From Litorimonas sp963972195 (GTDB lineage Bacteria; Pseudomonadota; Alphaproteobacteria; Caulobacterales; Maricaulaceae): 64,000 nucleotides of DNA. Of the stretch, positions 15,316 through 23,170 are shown one piece after another. The stretch covers positions 62,001 to 126,000 of the forward strand of contig CAXATH010000007.1 in the NCBI GenBank assembly GCA_963972195.1, in the 5' to 3' direction. Below the pieces are notes generated by a model. That model did no database searches, was not told the origin of the DNA, and saw only the letters and a list, made by a program, of their open reading frames with translations. Position numbers and translations under genes: made by a program. The number at the start of each line of letters is the position of its first letter. The stretch's first letter is position 1.

Positions 15316-17106
15316 ATGCCAAGTTATAAAGCTCCCATCCGCGATATGCAATTTCTGTTGCATGAAGTGCTCGGTTTCGAGGACCTTCAATCTTACGAAG
15401 CTTTCTCAGAAGTTGACCGTGATCTGGCCGACGCTGTGCTCGAACAAAGCGCAAAATTTGCCGAAGAAGTCCTCACCCCGCTCAATGCGGTGGGCGACCA
15501 TGAAGGGTGTACACGTCACGAAGACGGATCAGTCACAACTCCGACAGGATTCAAAGACGCCTTCAAACAGATGACAGAAAATGGCTGGACCGGCTTGTCG
15601 CTGGATCCGGAATTTGGCGGGCAGGGCATGCCGGGCATGCTGGGGATTGCCGCGTCTGAAATGTGGACGTCCTCCAATATGGCGTTTGCCATGTATCCCG
15701 GACTGACGGGCGGGGCGATCAAAGCCATTATGTCCAGCGGCACGCCGGAGCAAAAGCAGACTTATTTGCCGAAAATGATTGCCGGCGAATGGACAGGCAC
15801 AATGAACCTGACCGAGCCGCATTGCGGTACGGATTTGGGCCTCCTTAAAACCAAAGCTGTTCCCAACGGAGACGGCACTTATAAAATTTCCGGCCAGAAG
15901 ATTTTCATCTCTGCCGGCGAACACGATATGTCGGAAAACATCGTCCATCTCGTCCTCGCCCGTATTGAAGGCGCGCCGTCCGGAACGAAGGGTATCTCTC
16001 TCTTTATCGTGCCGAAGTTCAAACTCGACGAAAATGAAAACCCGGGCGAGCGTAATGCAGTTTCCTGTGGCTCTATCGAAGAAAAAATGGGCATTCACGG
16101 CAATTCGACCTGCGTCATGAATTACGATGACGCCGAAGGGTATCTTGTCGGCGAAGAGAATAAGGGCCTTCGGGTCATGTTCGTTATGATGAACGAAGCC
16201 CGTATTGGCGTTGGCCTTCAAGGTCTTGGCCAGTCAGAGGTTGCATATCAAAACGCTGCCATTTACGCCAAAGACCGTTTGCAAGGCCGCTCTTTGGCGG
16301 GACCGCAAGAAGAAGACAAGCCAGCCGATCCTATCATTGTTCATCCCGATGTGCGCCGTATGTTGATGGAAACCAAAGCATTTAACGAAGCGGGCCGCGC
16401 GCTCCTTTACTGGGCCGCCAAGCAAGAGGACATCGAGAAACATTCTGACGATGAAAAGCTCGTCGAGAAATGTGACGACTATCTCGGCCTTCTAACCCCG
16501 GTTGTAAAAGGCTATCTCACAGATATGTCAATGAAGACGACAATTGATTGCCAGCAAATCTTTGGCGGTCACGGATTTATCGAAGAATGGGGCATGAGTC
16601 AGTTTGTCCGCGATAACCGTATCGCCTTGATCTATGAAGGCGCAAACGGCGTACAGGCTCTCGACCTCGTGGGCCGGAAACTGGCCCGCAATGGCGGCCG
16701 CGCTTTGATGACGCTCAACTCTGAAATTGGCGAGTTCCTGAAAGAGAATAAAGATAATGAAAATCTGTCCGAATTTATGAACGGTCTTGACGGCGCCCAG
16801 AAAAAACTGACCGAAGCGACCATGTGGTTGATGCAAAACGGTATGTCCGATCCGAATAATGCGGGCGCTGGCTCTGTCGATTACATGCACATGATGGGCC
16901 TGGCGATATTGGCCTATATGTGGGCCCGAATGGCCGTTGTCGCGCAAGCGAAAATCGATGAAGGGTCGAATGAGAAGTTCTATCCGAACAAACTCATTAC
17001 AGGGCGTTTCTTCATGCTCCGTATGCTGCCAATGCTCGATGCCCACCTCGCGAAAATCAAAACAGGCGCTGAGCCTGTTATGGCCCTCGAAGAAGCGGCG
17101 TTTTAA
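15316..17106 (+). CDS. acyl-CoA dehydrogenase, large C-terminal-domain type
   Basis: FAD-dependent acyl-CoA dehydrogenase, 596 residues. It belongs to the long class that also contains DmdC (3-methylmercaptopropionyl-CoA dehydrogenase). N-terminus MPSYKAPIRDMQFLLHEVL is typical of that class. Flavin/substrate segments are GTMNLTEPHCGTDLG and GQKIFISAGEHD. The catalytic base is probably E441 in LIYEGANGVQALDLVGRKL. The extra C-terminal helical domain (after about 470) is present. Substrate chain length cannot be told. It lies 32 bp after the MerR regulator, in one operon with the next genes. Confidence 0.92.
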   Translation: MPSYKAPIRDMQFLLHEVLGFEDLQSYEAFSEVDRDLADAVLEQSAKFAEEVLTPLNAVGDHEGCTRHEDGSVTTPTGFKDAFKQMTENGWTGLSLDPEFGGQGMPGMLGIAASEMWTSSNMAFAMYPGLTGGAIKAIMSSGTPEQKQTYLPKMIAGEWTGTMNLTEPHCGTDLGLLKTKAVPNGDGTYKISGQKIFISAGEHDMSENIVHLVLARIEGAPSGTKGISLFIVPKFKLDENENPGERNAVSCGSIEEKMGIHGNSTCVMNYDDAEGYLVGEENKGLRVMFVMMNEARIGVGLQGLGQSEVAYQNAAIYAKDRLQGRSLAGPQEEDKPADPIIVHPDVRRMLMETKAFNEAGRALLYWAAKQEDIEKHSDDEKLVEKCDDYLGLLTPVVKGYLTDMSMKTTIDCQQIFGGHGFIEEWGMSQFVRDNRIALIYEGANGVQALDLVGRKLARNGGRALMTLNSEIGEFLKENKDNENLSEFMNGLDGAQKKLTEATMWLMQNGMSDPNNAGAGSVDYMHMMGLAILAYMWARMAVVAQAKIDEGSNEKFYPNKLITGRFFMLRMLPMLDAHLAKIKTGAEPVMALEEAAF

Positions 17107-17128
17107 ATTAGAATATAAGAATAACTCG

Positions 17129-17146
17129 CCCGGCCGCGTGGCCGGG
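17129..17146 (+). other. intercistronic hairpin between the two acyl-CoA dehydrogenase genes
   Basis: CCCGGCC / GGCCGGG with a GCGT loop and no T-run. It probably stabilises or processes the polycistronic message rather than ending it. Confidence 0.5.
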
Positions 17147-17173
17147 TGAAAATATAAAAAAGGGAAAGACCAC

Positions 17174-18337
17174 ATGGCCGACAACGTACTCGATTTCAAA
17201 AACCCCGATTGGTATGACGAGGAGGATATCAACATCTTCCGCGAGGCCGTTCACGGCTTTTATGCGCGTGAAATGGCGCCGCATTCCGAAAGTTTCCGCA
17301 AGAATAAAAAAGTTGATCGGAAATATTGGAATATGGCCGGCCAGATGGGTCTTTTGAACGCGGCTATTCCCGAAGAGTATGGCGGAGGCGGCGGAGACTA
17401 TCGCCATGAAATGATCATAATGGAAGAGCTGCCCCGCGCCGATGTGGACGGGTTTGGCTTGTCGCTCCATAACGCGATTGTCGCGCCTTATATCCTGCAT
17501 TACGGGACGGAAGAGCAGAAGCAAAAATGGCTTCCGCGCATGGCCTCCGGCGAACTTGTCGGCTCTATCGCCATGACCGAACCGGGCACAGGCTCTGACC
17601 TTCAAAACGTCAAAACCACGGCCAAAAAAGACGGAAATGGCTGGGTCATTAATGGCTCCAAGACTTTCATTACCAATGGTGGGACGTCCAATCTGGTGGT
17701 TATCGTGGCCGATACCGGCGGCGAAGGCAAAATGTCCAAATCGCTCTTCGTTGTTGAAACGGATGACCTCGAAGGTTTCCGCCGCGGCCGCATTCTCGAC
17801 AAGGTCGGGATGGACGCGCAAGACACAGCCGAGCTGTTTTTTGATGATATGAAAGTCCCCGCTGACGCGCTTCTCGGGCCGGAGCCTGGACACGGCTTTA
17901 TTCAGCTTATGAAAGAGCTGCCGCAGGAACGTCTAAATATCGCCGTTCAAGGCGTCGCGCAGATGGAAGAGGCGCTTCGCCTCACCATTGAATATTGCAA
18001 AGAGCGTCAGGCCTTTGGCAAACCGATCCTCAATTTCCAGAACACACAGTTCGAACTGGCCGAGTGTAAAACCATCGTCAAAATCGCCAAGACATTTGTC
18101 TATGACTGCGCCGCGAAACATCTCAAAGGTGAACTCGACACGGTCACTGCGTCCATGGCGAAATATTGGGTCACCGATAAAGAATGCGAAGTCATTGACC
18201 GCTGTCTCCAACTCCATGGCGGCTACGGCTTCATGAATGAATACCGCATTGGCCGCATGTATCGCGACAGCCGAGTTCAGCGGATTTACGGCGGCACAAA
18301 CGAAATCATGAAGGTCTTGATTGGCCGGAGCCTCTAG
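17174..18337 (+). CDS. acyl-CoA dehydrogenase, short/long-chain type
   Basis: 387-residue classical acyl-CoA dehydrogenase, full length. Signatures: SIAMTEPGTGSDLQNVKT (flavin/substrate), GSKTFITNGG, and QLHGGYGFMNEYRIGRMYRD. The catalytic glutamate is E377 in IYGGTNEIMK, the position typical of medium- and short-chain enzymes. The ribosome site AAGGGAAAG precedes the ATG. It is the second gene of its class in the LiuR-type operon, so the pathway probably handles two chain or branch types, or successive steps. Confidence 0.94.
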   Translation: MADNVLDFKNPDWYDEEDINIFREAVHGFYAREMAPHSESFRKNKKVDRKYWNMAGQMGLLNAAIPEEYGGGGGDYRHEMIIMEELPRADVDGFGLSLHNAIVAPYILHYGTEEQKQKWLPRMASGELVGSIAMTEPGTGSDLQNVKTTAKKDGNGWVINGSKTFITNGGTSNLVVIVADTGGEGKMSKSLFVVETDDLEGFRRGRILDKVGMDAQDTAELFFDDMKVPADALLGPEPGHGFIQLMKELPQERLNIAVQGVAQMEEALRLTIEYCKERQAFGKPILNFQNTQFELAECKTIVKIAKTFVYDCAAKHLKGELDTVTASMAKYWVTDKECEVIDRCLQLHGGYGFMNEYRIGRMYRDSRVQRIYGGTNEIMKVLIGRSL

Positions 18338-18387
18338 GCAATTCGTTTCCGCAGCGCATGCGGGGACAACTTCTGTTAGGAATAAAA

Positions 18388-19089
18388 ATGACCGACCTCG
18401 TCACTTACACACTCGACGGTAATGTCGCCACAATCGCTATGGATGATGGCAAAGCCAATGTCCTCTCCACCGCCATGATCGGTGAATTAAATGAGGCCTT
18501 CGACAAGGCCGAAAAAGACGAGGCGATTGTGATTTTGACAGGCCGGGACGGCATGTTTTCCGGCGGGTTTAATCTCAAGGAAATGCAGGCCGGACCGAAA
18601 GAGGCTATGACGCTCACCTCGCTCGGCTCAAAACTGGCGCGCCGAATTCTGGAATTCCCCCGCCCGGTCATTGCGCTTTCCACGGGCCATACAATTGCTA
18701 TGGGCGCGTTTCTCCTCTTGGCGTGTGATTACCGTATGATTGCAGACGGCGAGTTTAAGGTTGGCCTGAATGAAACCCTTATTGGTATGACCATGCATAA
18801 TTTCGGGATTGAGTTAGGACGCTACCGCCTTGCGAAAAACTATTTTAATCGCTGCGTTATTAATGCGGAGATTTTCAATCCGAAAGGCGCGCTTCTTGCC
18901 GGCTTTATTGACCGCATTGTCCCAACCGATCAGATGCCTATGGCTGCAAATTTGGCCGGGCAGATGTTCGGACAGCTGAACATGACGGCTTTCGCCAATA
19001 CAAAGAAACGATCCCGTAAAGAGATATTTGCCATTCTCGATCAAGCGATTAAGGATGACCTCGACCCGGAGAAAATTCACGCCGTTTAG
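18388..19089 (+). CDS. crotonase / enoyl-CoA hydratase family protein
   Basis: 233-residue crotonase-fold protein (from the ATG at 18388, with AGGAAT upstream; the frame is open further but without a ribosome site). The oxyanion-hole segments are GMFSGGFNLKEM and GHTIAMGAFLLLACDYRM. The second segment has F where enoyl-CoA hydratases carry the first catalytic Glu (GGGxELA). A Glu is kept in GLNETLIGMTMHNFGIELGR. The reaction may therefore not be simple hydration. It follows two acyl-CoA dehydrogenases in the same operon. Confidence 0.9.
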   Translation: MTDLVTYTLDGNVATIAMDDGKANVLSTAMIGELNEAFDKAEKDEAIVILTGRDGMFSGGFNLKEMQAGPKEAMTLTSLGSKLARRILEFPRPVIALSTGHTIAMGAFLLLACDYRMIADGEFKVGLNETLIGMTMHNFGIELGRYRLAKNYFNRCVINAEIFNPKGALLAGFIDRIVPTDQMPMAANLAGQMFGQLNMTAFANTKKRSRKEIFAILDQAIKDDLDPEKIHAV

Positions 19090-19110
19090 GAATAAGCCAA
19101 CCCATCCTTC

Positions 19111-19779
19111 ATGCACAAACTGATCGCCAAAAACAAACAAGGCCGCGATTTCGTCGTGGGCGATATTCATGGGCGTTATGATTTGCTGAAGGCCGAGATG
19201 AAGAAACAGAATTTCAATAAAAAGACTGACCGCCTTTTTTCTGTTGGCGATATCATTAATCGCGGTCCGGACAGCCTCAAATGTCTGAACCTTTTGAAAA
19301 AGAAGTGGTTTTTTATGGTGCTCGGCAATCATGAGGAAATGATGGTCGAAGCGGTTAAATCCGGAAGCTTGAAAAGCTGGGCGCGCAGCAACGGAAAATG
19401 GCTCGGAAAAATCCCTCGCAAGGATCAAAAAAAATGGGCCAAGATCTTAGCCAAGCAACCTGTCTCTCTGACGATTAAATCAGACACTTATCGCGTCGGA
19501 ATTTGCCACGCTGAGCCGGACGGAACCTCTTGGCGTAAGACGAGGGACAAGGAAAAAAGTCGGTCCACAATGCTCTGGGGCCGCCGGGTTTTACGAAACC
19601 GCAAGAAGACGAAAGTCAAAGGCGTCGATTTTACGGTGCATGGTCATACCCCGCTCGATTCAGCCCGTTGGCTCGGCAATCGTTATTTTCTGGATACAGG
19701 CGCCTGGTATTCGGACAAGCTGACCTTCCGTCCTCTCGAAGACATTTACGCAGAATATCAAGAACGAAGCAAAAAATGA
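19111..19779 (+). CDS. PPP-family metallophosphoesterase (Ser/Thr phosphatase or Ap4A hydrolase type)
   Basis: 222-residue calcineurin-like phosphoesterase of the lambda phosphatase/PrpA class. All metal motifs are intact: GDIHG (17-21), GDIINRG (46-52), GNHEE (72-76), an ICHAEP histidine and a VHGHTP histidine. A very Lys-rich insert lies in the middle. It could dephosphorylate proteins or hydrolyse dinucleotides. It sits 21 bp after the crotonase gene, and its stop overlaps the next start (ATGA). Confidence 0.85.
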   Translation: MHKLIAKNKQGRDFVVGDIHGRYDLLKAEMKKQNFNKKTDRLFSVGDIINRGPDSLKCLNLLKKKWFFMVLGNHEEMMVEAVKSGSLKSWARSNGKWLGKIPRKDQKKWAKILAKQPVSLTIKSDTYRVGICHAEPDGTSWRKTRDKEKSRSTMLWGRRVLRNRKKTKVKGVDFTVHGHTPLDSARWLGNRYFLDTGAWYSDKLTFRPLEDIYAEYQERSKK

Positions 19780-20678
19780 TGCCCCCATATTCAGACGTTG
19801 ATCGCCGTGAGCACGCGGTGAAGGGCGGCGTATTGTCCGCCGTCCATTTCGGCCCCACTGAAGAGCCCATGCGGCTAATCATGCTGCATGCCAATGGATT
19901 TAATGCGAGGAGTTACCGCGTTATTTTAGAAAACCTTCCGATCCATAGCGTCTCTCTGGACTTGCGCGGTCATGGCTTTTCAACCTTGCCGTATAATCCT
20001 GAAAAGCTCAGGACATTTTATCAATTCCGCGATGATGTTCTGGATTTTATTGACCGCTACGTCGAAGGCGAACTTGTCATTGCCGGACACTCTCTTGGGG
20101 CCTCTGTCGGCGCGTTATGCGCCCCCGCGCTCAAAGGAAAACTGAAGGGCTTTGTCGGGTTTGATTCCCCTATCATGCCGTTCTGGATGAGGCCTTTTTT
20201 CCATATTCCGGGGTGGGTCGAGATGATGCAAAACCGCTTGGCAATTGCGTCTAAGGCGGGGCGTCGCCGGTCAGAGTTCGGCTCGATTGAGCAGGCATAT
20301 GAACGTTACCATAAACGCGGCATATTTAAGAAGTTTTCCGATGACGTCCTGATGGACTATGTACTCGGTGGATTAAAACCAGATGGTGAGAAGTGGCGTT
20401 TGGCCTGCGACCCAAAGTGGGAACAAGCGATATATCCTGCTCATGGACATAATCTATTTAAAGCGGCGCGTAGCCTTCCGAAAGATAACACGCAAATTAT
20501 TTTTGCGACGATTAATGCGCCAAATACTTTTCTATCTCGGGAGAGAATGAAAGCCATTGTGGGGAAGAAAAACGTCCATAGGCAAGCCGGTTTTGATCAT
20601 ATGTTCCCGCTTAATAAACCTGATTTTGCCGAAGCGGCCCTTCGGCGGGCTATAGAAACGGCCGGCTTAGGCGTGTAG
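19776..20678 (+). CDS. alpha/beta hydrolase
   Basis: 300-residue alpha/beta-hydrolase-fold enzyme. The nucleophile elbow is AGHSLGAS, the oxyanion region is MLHANGFNARSYR, and the catalytic His candidate is in GFDHMFPL. The ATG at 19776 is chosen because it overlaps the phosphatase stop as ATGA, which suggests translational coupling; a second ATG follows at once. It is the last gene of the operon. Its final 12 nt overlap the end of the convergent thioesterase gene, with no terminator between. Substrate unknown; an acyl ester or thioester would fit the context. Confidence 0.85.
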   Translation: MMPPYSDVDRREHAVKGGVLSAVHFGPTEEPMRLIMLHANGFNARSYRVILENLPIHSVSLDLRGHGFSTLPYNPEKLRTFYQFRDDVLDFIDRYVEGELVIAGHSLGASVGALCAPALKGKLKGFVGFDSPIMPFWMRPFFHIPGWVEMMQNRLAIASKAGRRRSEFGSIEQAYERYHKRGIFKKFSDDVLMDYVLGGLKPDGEKWRLACDPKWEQAIYPAHGHNLFKAARSLPKDNTQIIFATINAPNTFLSRERMKAIVGKKNVHRQAGFDHMFPLNKPDFAEAALRRAIETAGLGV

Positions 20679-21587
20679 TCCGTCGACCATCGCTTTATTG
20701 ACTTGCTTGACTTGCTCAGGCGTGGTTTTCACCAGGCTTCGGGTTTTGGTGTTGAATAGACATCCAACAGCTACGGTGGTCATAAAACTTTGCCCGGTGA
20801 TCGGGTTAAGCAGATTGTGCAAAATAGTCCGCGTGTAAGTGTTCGCGCCTAAGAACCCCGGTACATAGGCATAGGCATCACCAGCTTCGGGCCAGCTATG
20901 AAAGACGGCGCGTGCTTCCAGCAACGCGGCCATGCCGCCGCCCTTTCGGTAATCTGCATCATGAATTTCCGGCCAGCCTTCATTATACCAGCCAATAGAG
21001 GAGGTGGTTCGGCCAAAAAACGCCTGCGGCGTGACCCGCCCGGTATTGTCCGTTTCTTCCGGGCCAAACACGCCGGCGCCGGACGTTTCAAGTCCAAGGG
21101 CATGGAGTTCTGACAAGCTCATGCCCGTTTGAGGATCCGACAAATCAATGTTGCGCGGCTTGGCCGGGGCGGGCAGCTGCACTGTGAAGGTGTCAATTTG
21201 ATCTTTGACGCGGGATGGCCAGCTGAATTTGCGCATTTCGCGCAAATAGACATGTTCAACCGTCTCCACGACCGTTGCCGCTATGCGTCCATTGGCATGA
21301 TACATGATGTGGCAGAGCTGCGCGGTTTCGTCCTGAAGCGAGACAACCCCGCTTTCGATTTTTAGCGGATCACCGGGGCGGGCCTCCGCCTGATATTTGA
21401 TGTGAAAGTCTTTGACGCGAATGGAGCTGGCGGTGTCGGATTTGAACGCTTCCGGCAAGCCCATTCGAATGATTAAACCCGCCCGCGCCTGCGCCGTCTT
21501 ATAAACATAGTGGCGCATATTGAGATGGCCAAGTTCGTCACATTCCCATGCGGAGCATTCCCCCGCCCATGTCAAAGTAAAAGCCAT
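20667..21587 (-). CDS. double hot-dog acyl thioesterase family protein
   Basis: 306-residue protein with two hot-dog modules in tandem. The first begins near WECDELGHLNMRHYVYKTA, which carries the D...GHLN pattern of 4-hydroxybenzoyl-CoA-type thioesterases. The second begins near DNTGRVTPQAFFGRTTSS. Likely hydrolysis of an acyl-CoA or acyl-ACP in the cytosol. It starts 8 bp after the Fur-family gene and should be co-transcribed with it. Confidence 0.82.
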   Translation of the reverse strand: MAFTLTWAGECSAWECDELGHLNMRHYVYKTAQARAGLIIRMGLPEAFKSDTASSIRVKDFHIKYQAEARPGDPLKIESGVVSLQDETAQLCHIMYHANGRIAATVVETVEHVYLREMRKFSWPSRVKDQIDTFTVQLPAPAKPRNIDLSDPQTGMSLSELHALGLETSGAGVFGPEETDNTGRVTPQAFFGRTTSSIGWYNEGWPEIHDADYRKGGGMAALLEARAVFHSWPEAGDAYAYVPGFLGANTYTRTILHNLLNPITGQSFMTTVAVGCLFNTKTRSLVKTTPEQVKQVNKAMVDGLHA

Positions 21588-21595
21588 AATTCAGA

Positions 21596-22036
21596 TCACG
21601 CGGCGCATTTGGCGCATTGGCCGTAATGTTCGACGACGCTCCGGCGGATTTGAAACCCGTCTGGTTTGCAGTCCGCATGGTCATGCGCGTGTCTTTCTTC
21701 GACAGACTGACATTTTTCACAAATAAAAAACTCTGCCAAATGTCCTTTGCCGCCATGATCGCAGGCAATAAAGGCATTTAGCGCCTCGACCCGGTGTATC
21801 AAACCGTGTTTGGACAAAAATTCGAGCGCTCGGTAGACGGTAGGCGGTTTTGGCGACCCTAAATCAGGTTCCAGGCGGTCCAGAAGATCATAGGCTTTTA
21901 CGGCGCCGCCATCGGACATGATAAGTTCCAGGACATGCTCACGAAGAGGCGTAAATCTTTCGCCTCTGTCCAAAACCGTACCCCGGGCAATTTCGAGGCG
22001 GTCTTCGAGAGTTTGTGATGTGGCGTTATCCGTCAT
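21596..22036 (-). CDS. zur: Fur-family zinc uptake regulator (Zur type)
   Basis: 146-residue Fur-superfamily repressor. The winged helix has GERFTPLREHVLELI and PTVYRALEFLSKHGLIHRVEALNAF; that last segment is characteristic of Zur rather than Fur. The structural zinc site uses CEKCQ and the final CAKCAA, and the regulatory His/Cys cluster is ACDHGGKGHLAEF. It probably represses zinc uptake genes when zinc is sufficient; none are adjacent. It leads a two-gene unit with the thioesterase. Confidence 0.85.
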   Translation of the reverse strand: MTDNATSQTLEDRLEIARGTVLDRGERFTPLREHVLELIMSDGGAVKAYDLLDRLEPDLGSPKPPTVYRALEFLSKHGLIHRVEALNAFIACDHGGKGHLAEFFICEKCQSVEERHAHDHADCKPDGFQIRRSVVEHYGQCAKCAA

Positions 22037-22214
22037 AGTCTGCGGGTCTTAAACTGTTTTGCCTTGCTGTGAAAGGAATCAATCCATTATTGAACGCATC
22101 ATTTAAATTGTTTAAGGCCTTGCGGAGAATAACGCTCCCTTGATTGAATCAGGTGGGGCGGCAGTCATTTTGACAATTAAATTTTATGAAACCGCCATTC
22201 GGGGAAGGACCACC

Positions 22215-23030
22215 ATGGCCAAAAAACCAGACGCCAAAACATCCGGAAAACAGAATGCAGGCAATCAAGCTCCTGCTATAACCGGGAATGTCATGTTCTA
22301 TAAAAACCCTCAACCTTTGACAAAAGAAAACCATTCCAAATTCGGTGTTAAACCTGTCGACAAGCCCTTCGAGTTTATGAAGGATCAGCATTTTCTGCCT
22401 TTGACAGCACCAGAGTTTGGGTCTGCGGCTGCCTCTGTTCCGATTATTTTTGCGGGTGAAGAAAAAACCCCTCTCGCCGTCATGGGTATTCGCCAACAGG
22501 AAAACCTATTCGTAAATGAAGGTCAGTATAATCAGGATTACTACATGCCGGCCTTTGCCCGTCGTTATCCTTTCGTTCTGGCCGGAGATCAGGCCAATGA
22601 CCGCTTTATCGTTTGTGTCGATACAGAAGCCGAATGCGTGACAGATAAATCCCCGACCCAAACCTTCTTCGATAAGGACGACACGTCGGCCTTTACAAAA
22701 GAAGCTTTCCAGTTTTTGCAAAATTACGAGCGTGATCGTCAGGCCACTGCCAAAATGATTGAAGACTTCAAAGCAGCAGATTTGTTCGAATCTAAAGTCA
22801 TGAACTTCCAAGGTAATAATCCGGACGGCTCTCAAGCCCCGCTTCAAAAAATTGCGGACTATTTCGCCGTCAGCGAAGAAAAGATGAAAGCTCTTCCAGC
22901 AGAGAAACTGAAAGAATTTTCAGACCGTGGTTATTTGGCTGTGGCGCACGCTCATCTCGTCTCACTCGGCAATTGGCAACGTCTCGTCAATATGACCTTG
23001 CGGCGTCAGGCAAACCAGCCTGCTGCTTAA
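22215..23030 (+). CDS. SapC family protein
   Basis: 271-residue SapC-family protein, named after the Campylobacter S-layer-associated gene and frequent in Caulobacterales. It starts at the ATG 22215 with GGGGAAGGACC upstream (MAKKPDAKTSG). The core begins MFYKNPQPLTKENHSKFGV and contains GYLAVAHAHLVSLGNWQRLV near the end. No signal peptide is seen. The biochemical role is not established. It is monocistronic, with its own terminator. Confidence 0.85.
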   Translation: MAKKPDAKTSGKQNAGNQAPAITGNVMFYKNPQPLTKENHSKFGVKPVDKPFEFMKDQHFLPLTAPEFGSAAASVPIIFAGEEKTPLAVMGIRQQENLFVNEGQYNQDYYMPAFARRYPFVLAGDQANDRFIVCVDTEAECVTDKSPTQTFFDKDDTSAFTKEAFQFLQNYERDRQATAKMIEDFKAADLFESKVMNFQGNNPDGSQAPLQKIADYFAVSEEKMKALPAEKLKEFSDRGYLAVAHAHLVSLGNWQRLVNMTLRRQANQPAA

Positions 23031-23051
23031 GTCAGCAATAATGAAGAATTT

Positions 23052-23085
23052 AAACCCGAATTGGAAACGATTCGGGTTTTTCTTT
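23052..23085 (+). terminator. rho-independent terminator after the sapC-family gene
   Basis: AAACCCGAAT / ATTCGGGTTT stem with an 8-nt loop, then TTCTTT. Confidence 0.85.
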
Positions 23086-23170
23086 GCGCGTAACTGACCT
23101 GACTTCACCTCTGCGTTATCTAGCGGTTTACGCCGTTTCCATAATGTCCGGAATAAAGTAATAAATCGAT

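Noticed and set aside
17129..17146. Hairpin between the acyl-CoA dehydrogenase genes as a terminator
   Set aside because: The stem is strong, but it is followed by TGAAAAT with no U-run, and the downstream gene belongs to the same operon.
15529..17235. Long minus-strand open frames (about 230-235 residues)
   Set aside because: They lie antisense to the acyl-CoA dehydrogenase gene, lack ribosome sites and read as low-order His/Phe-rich shadow protein.
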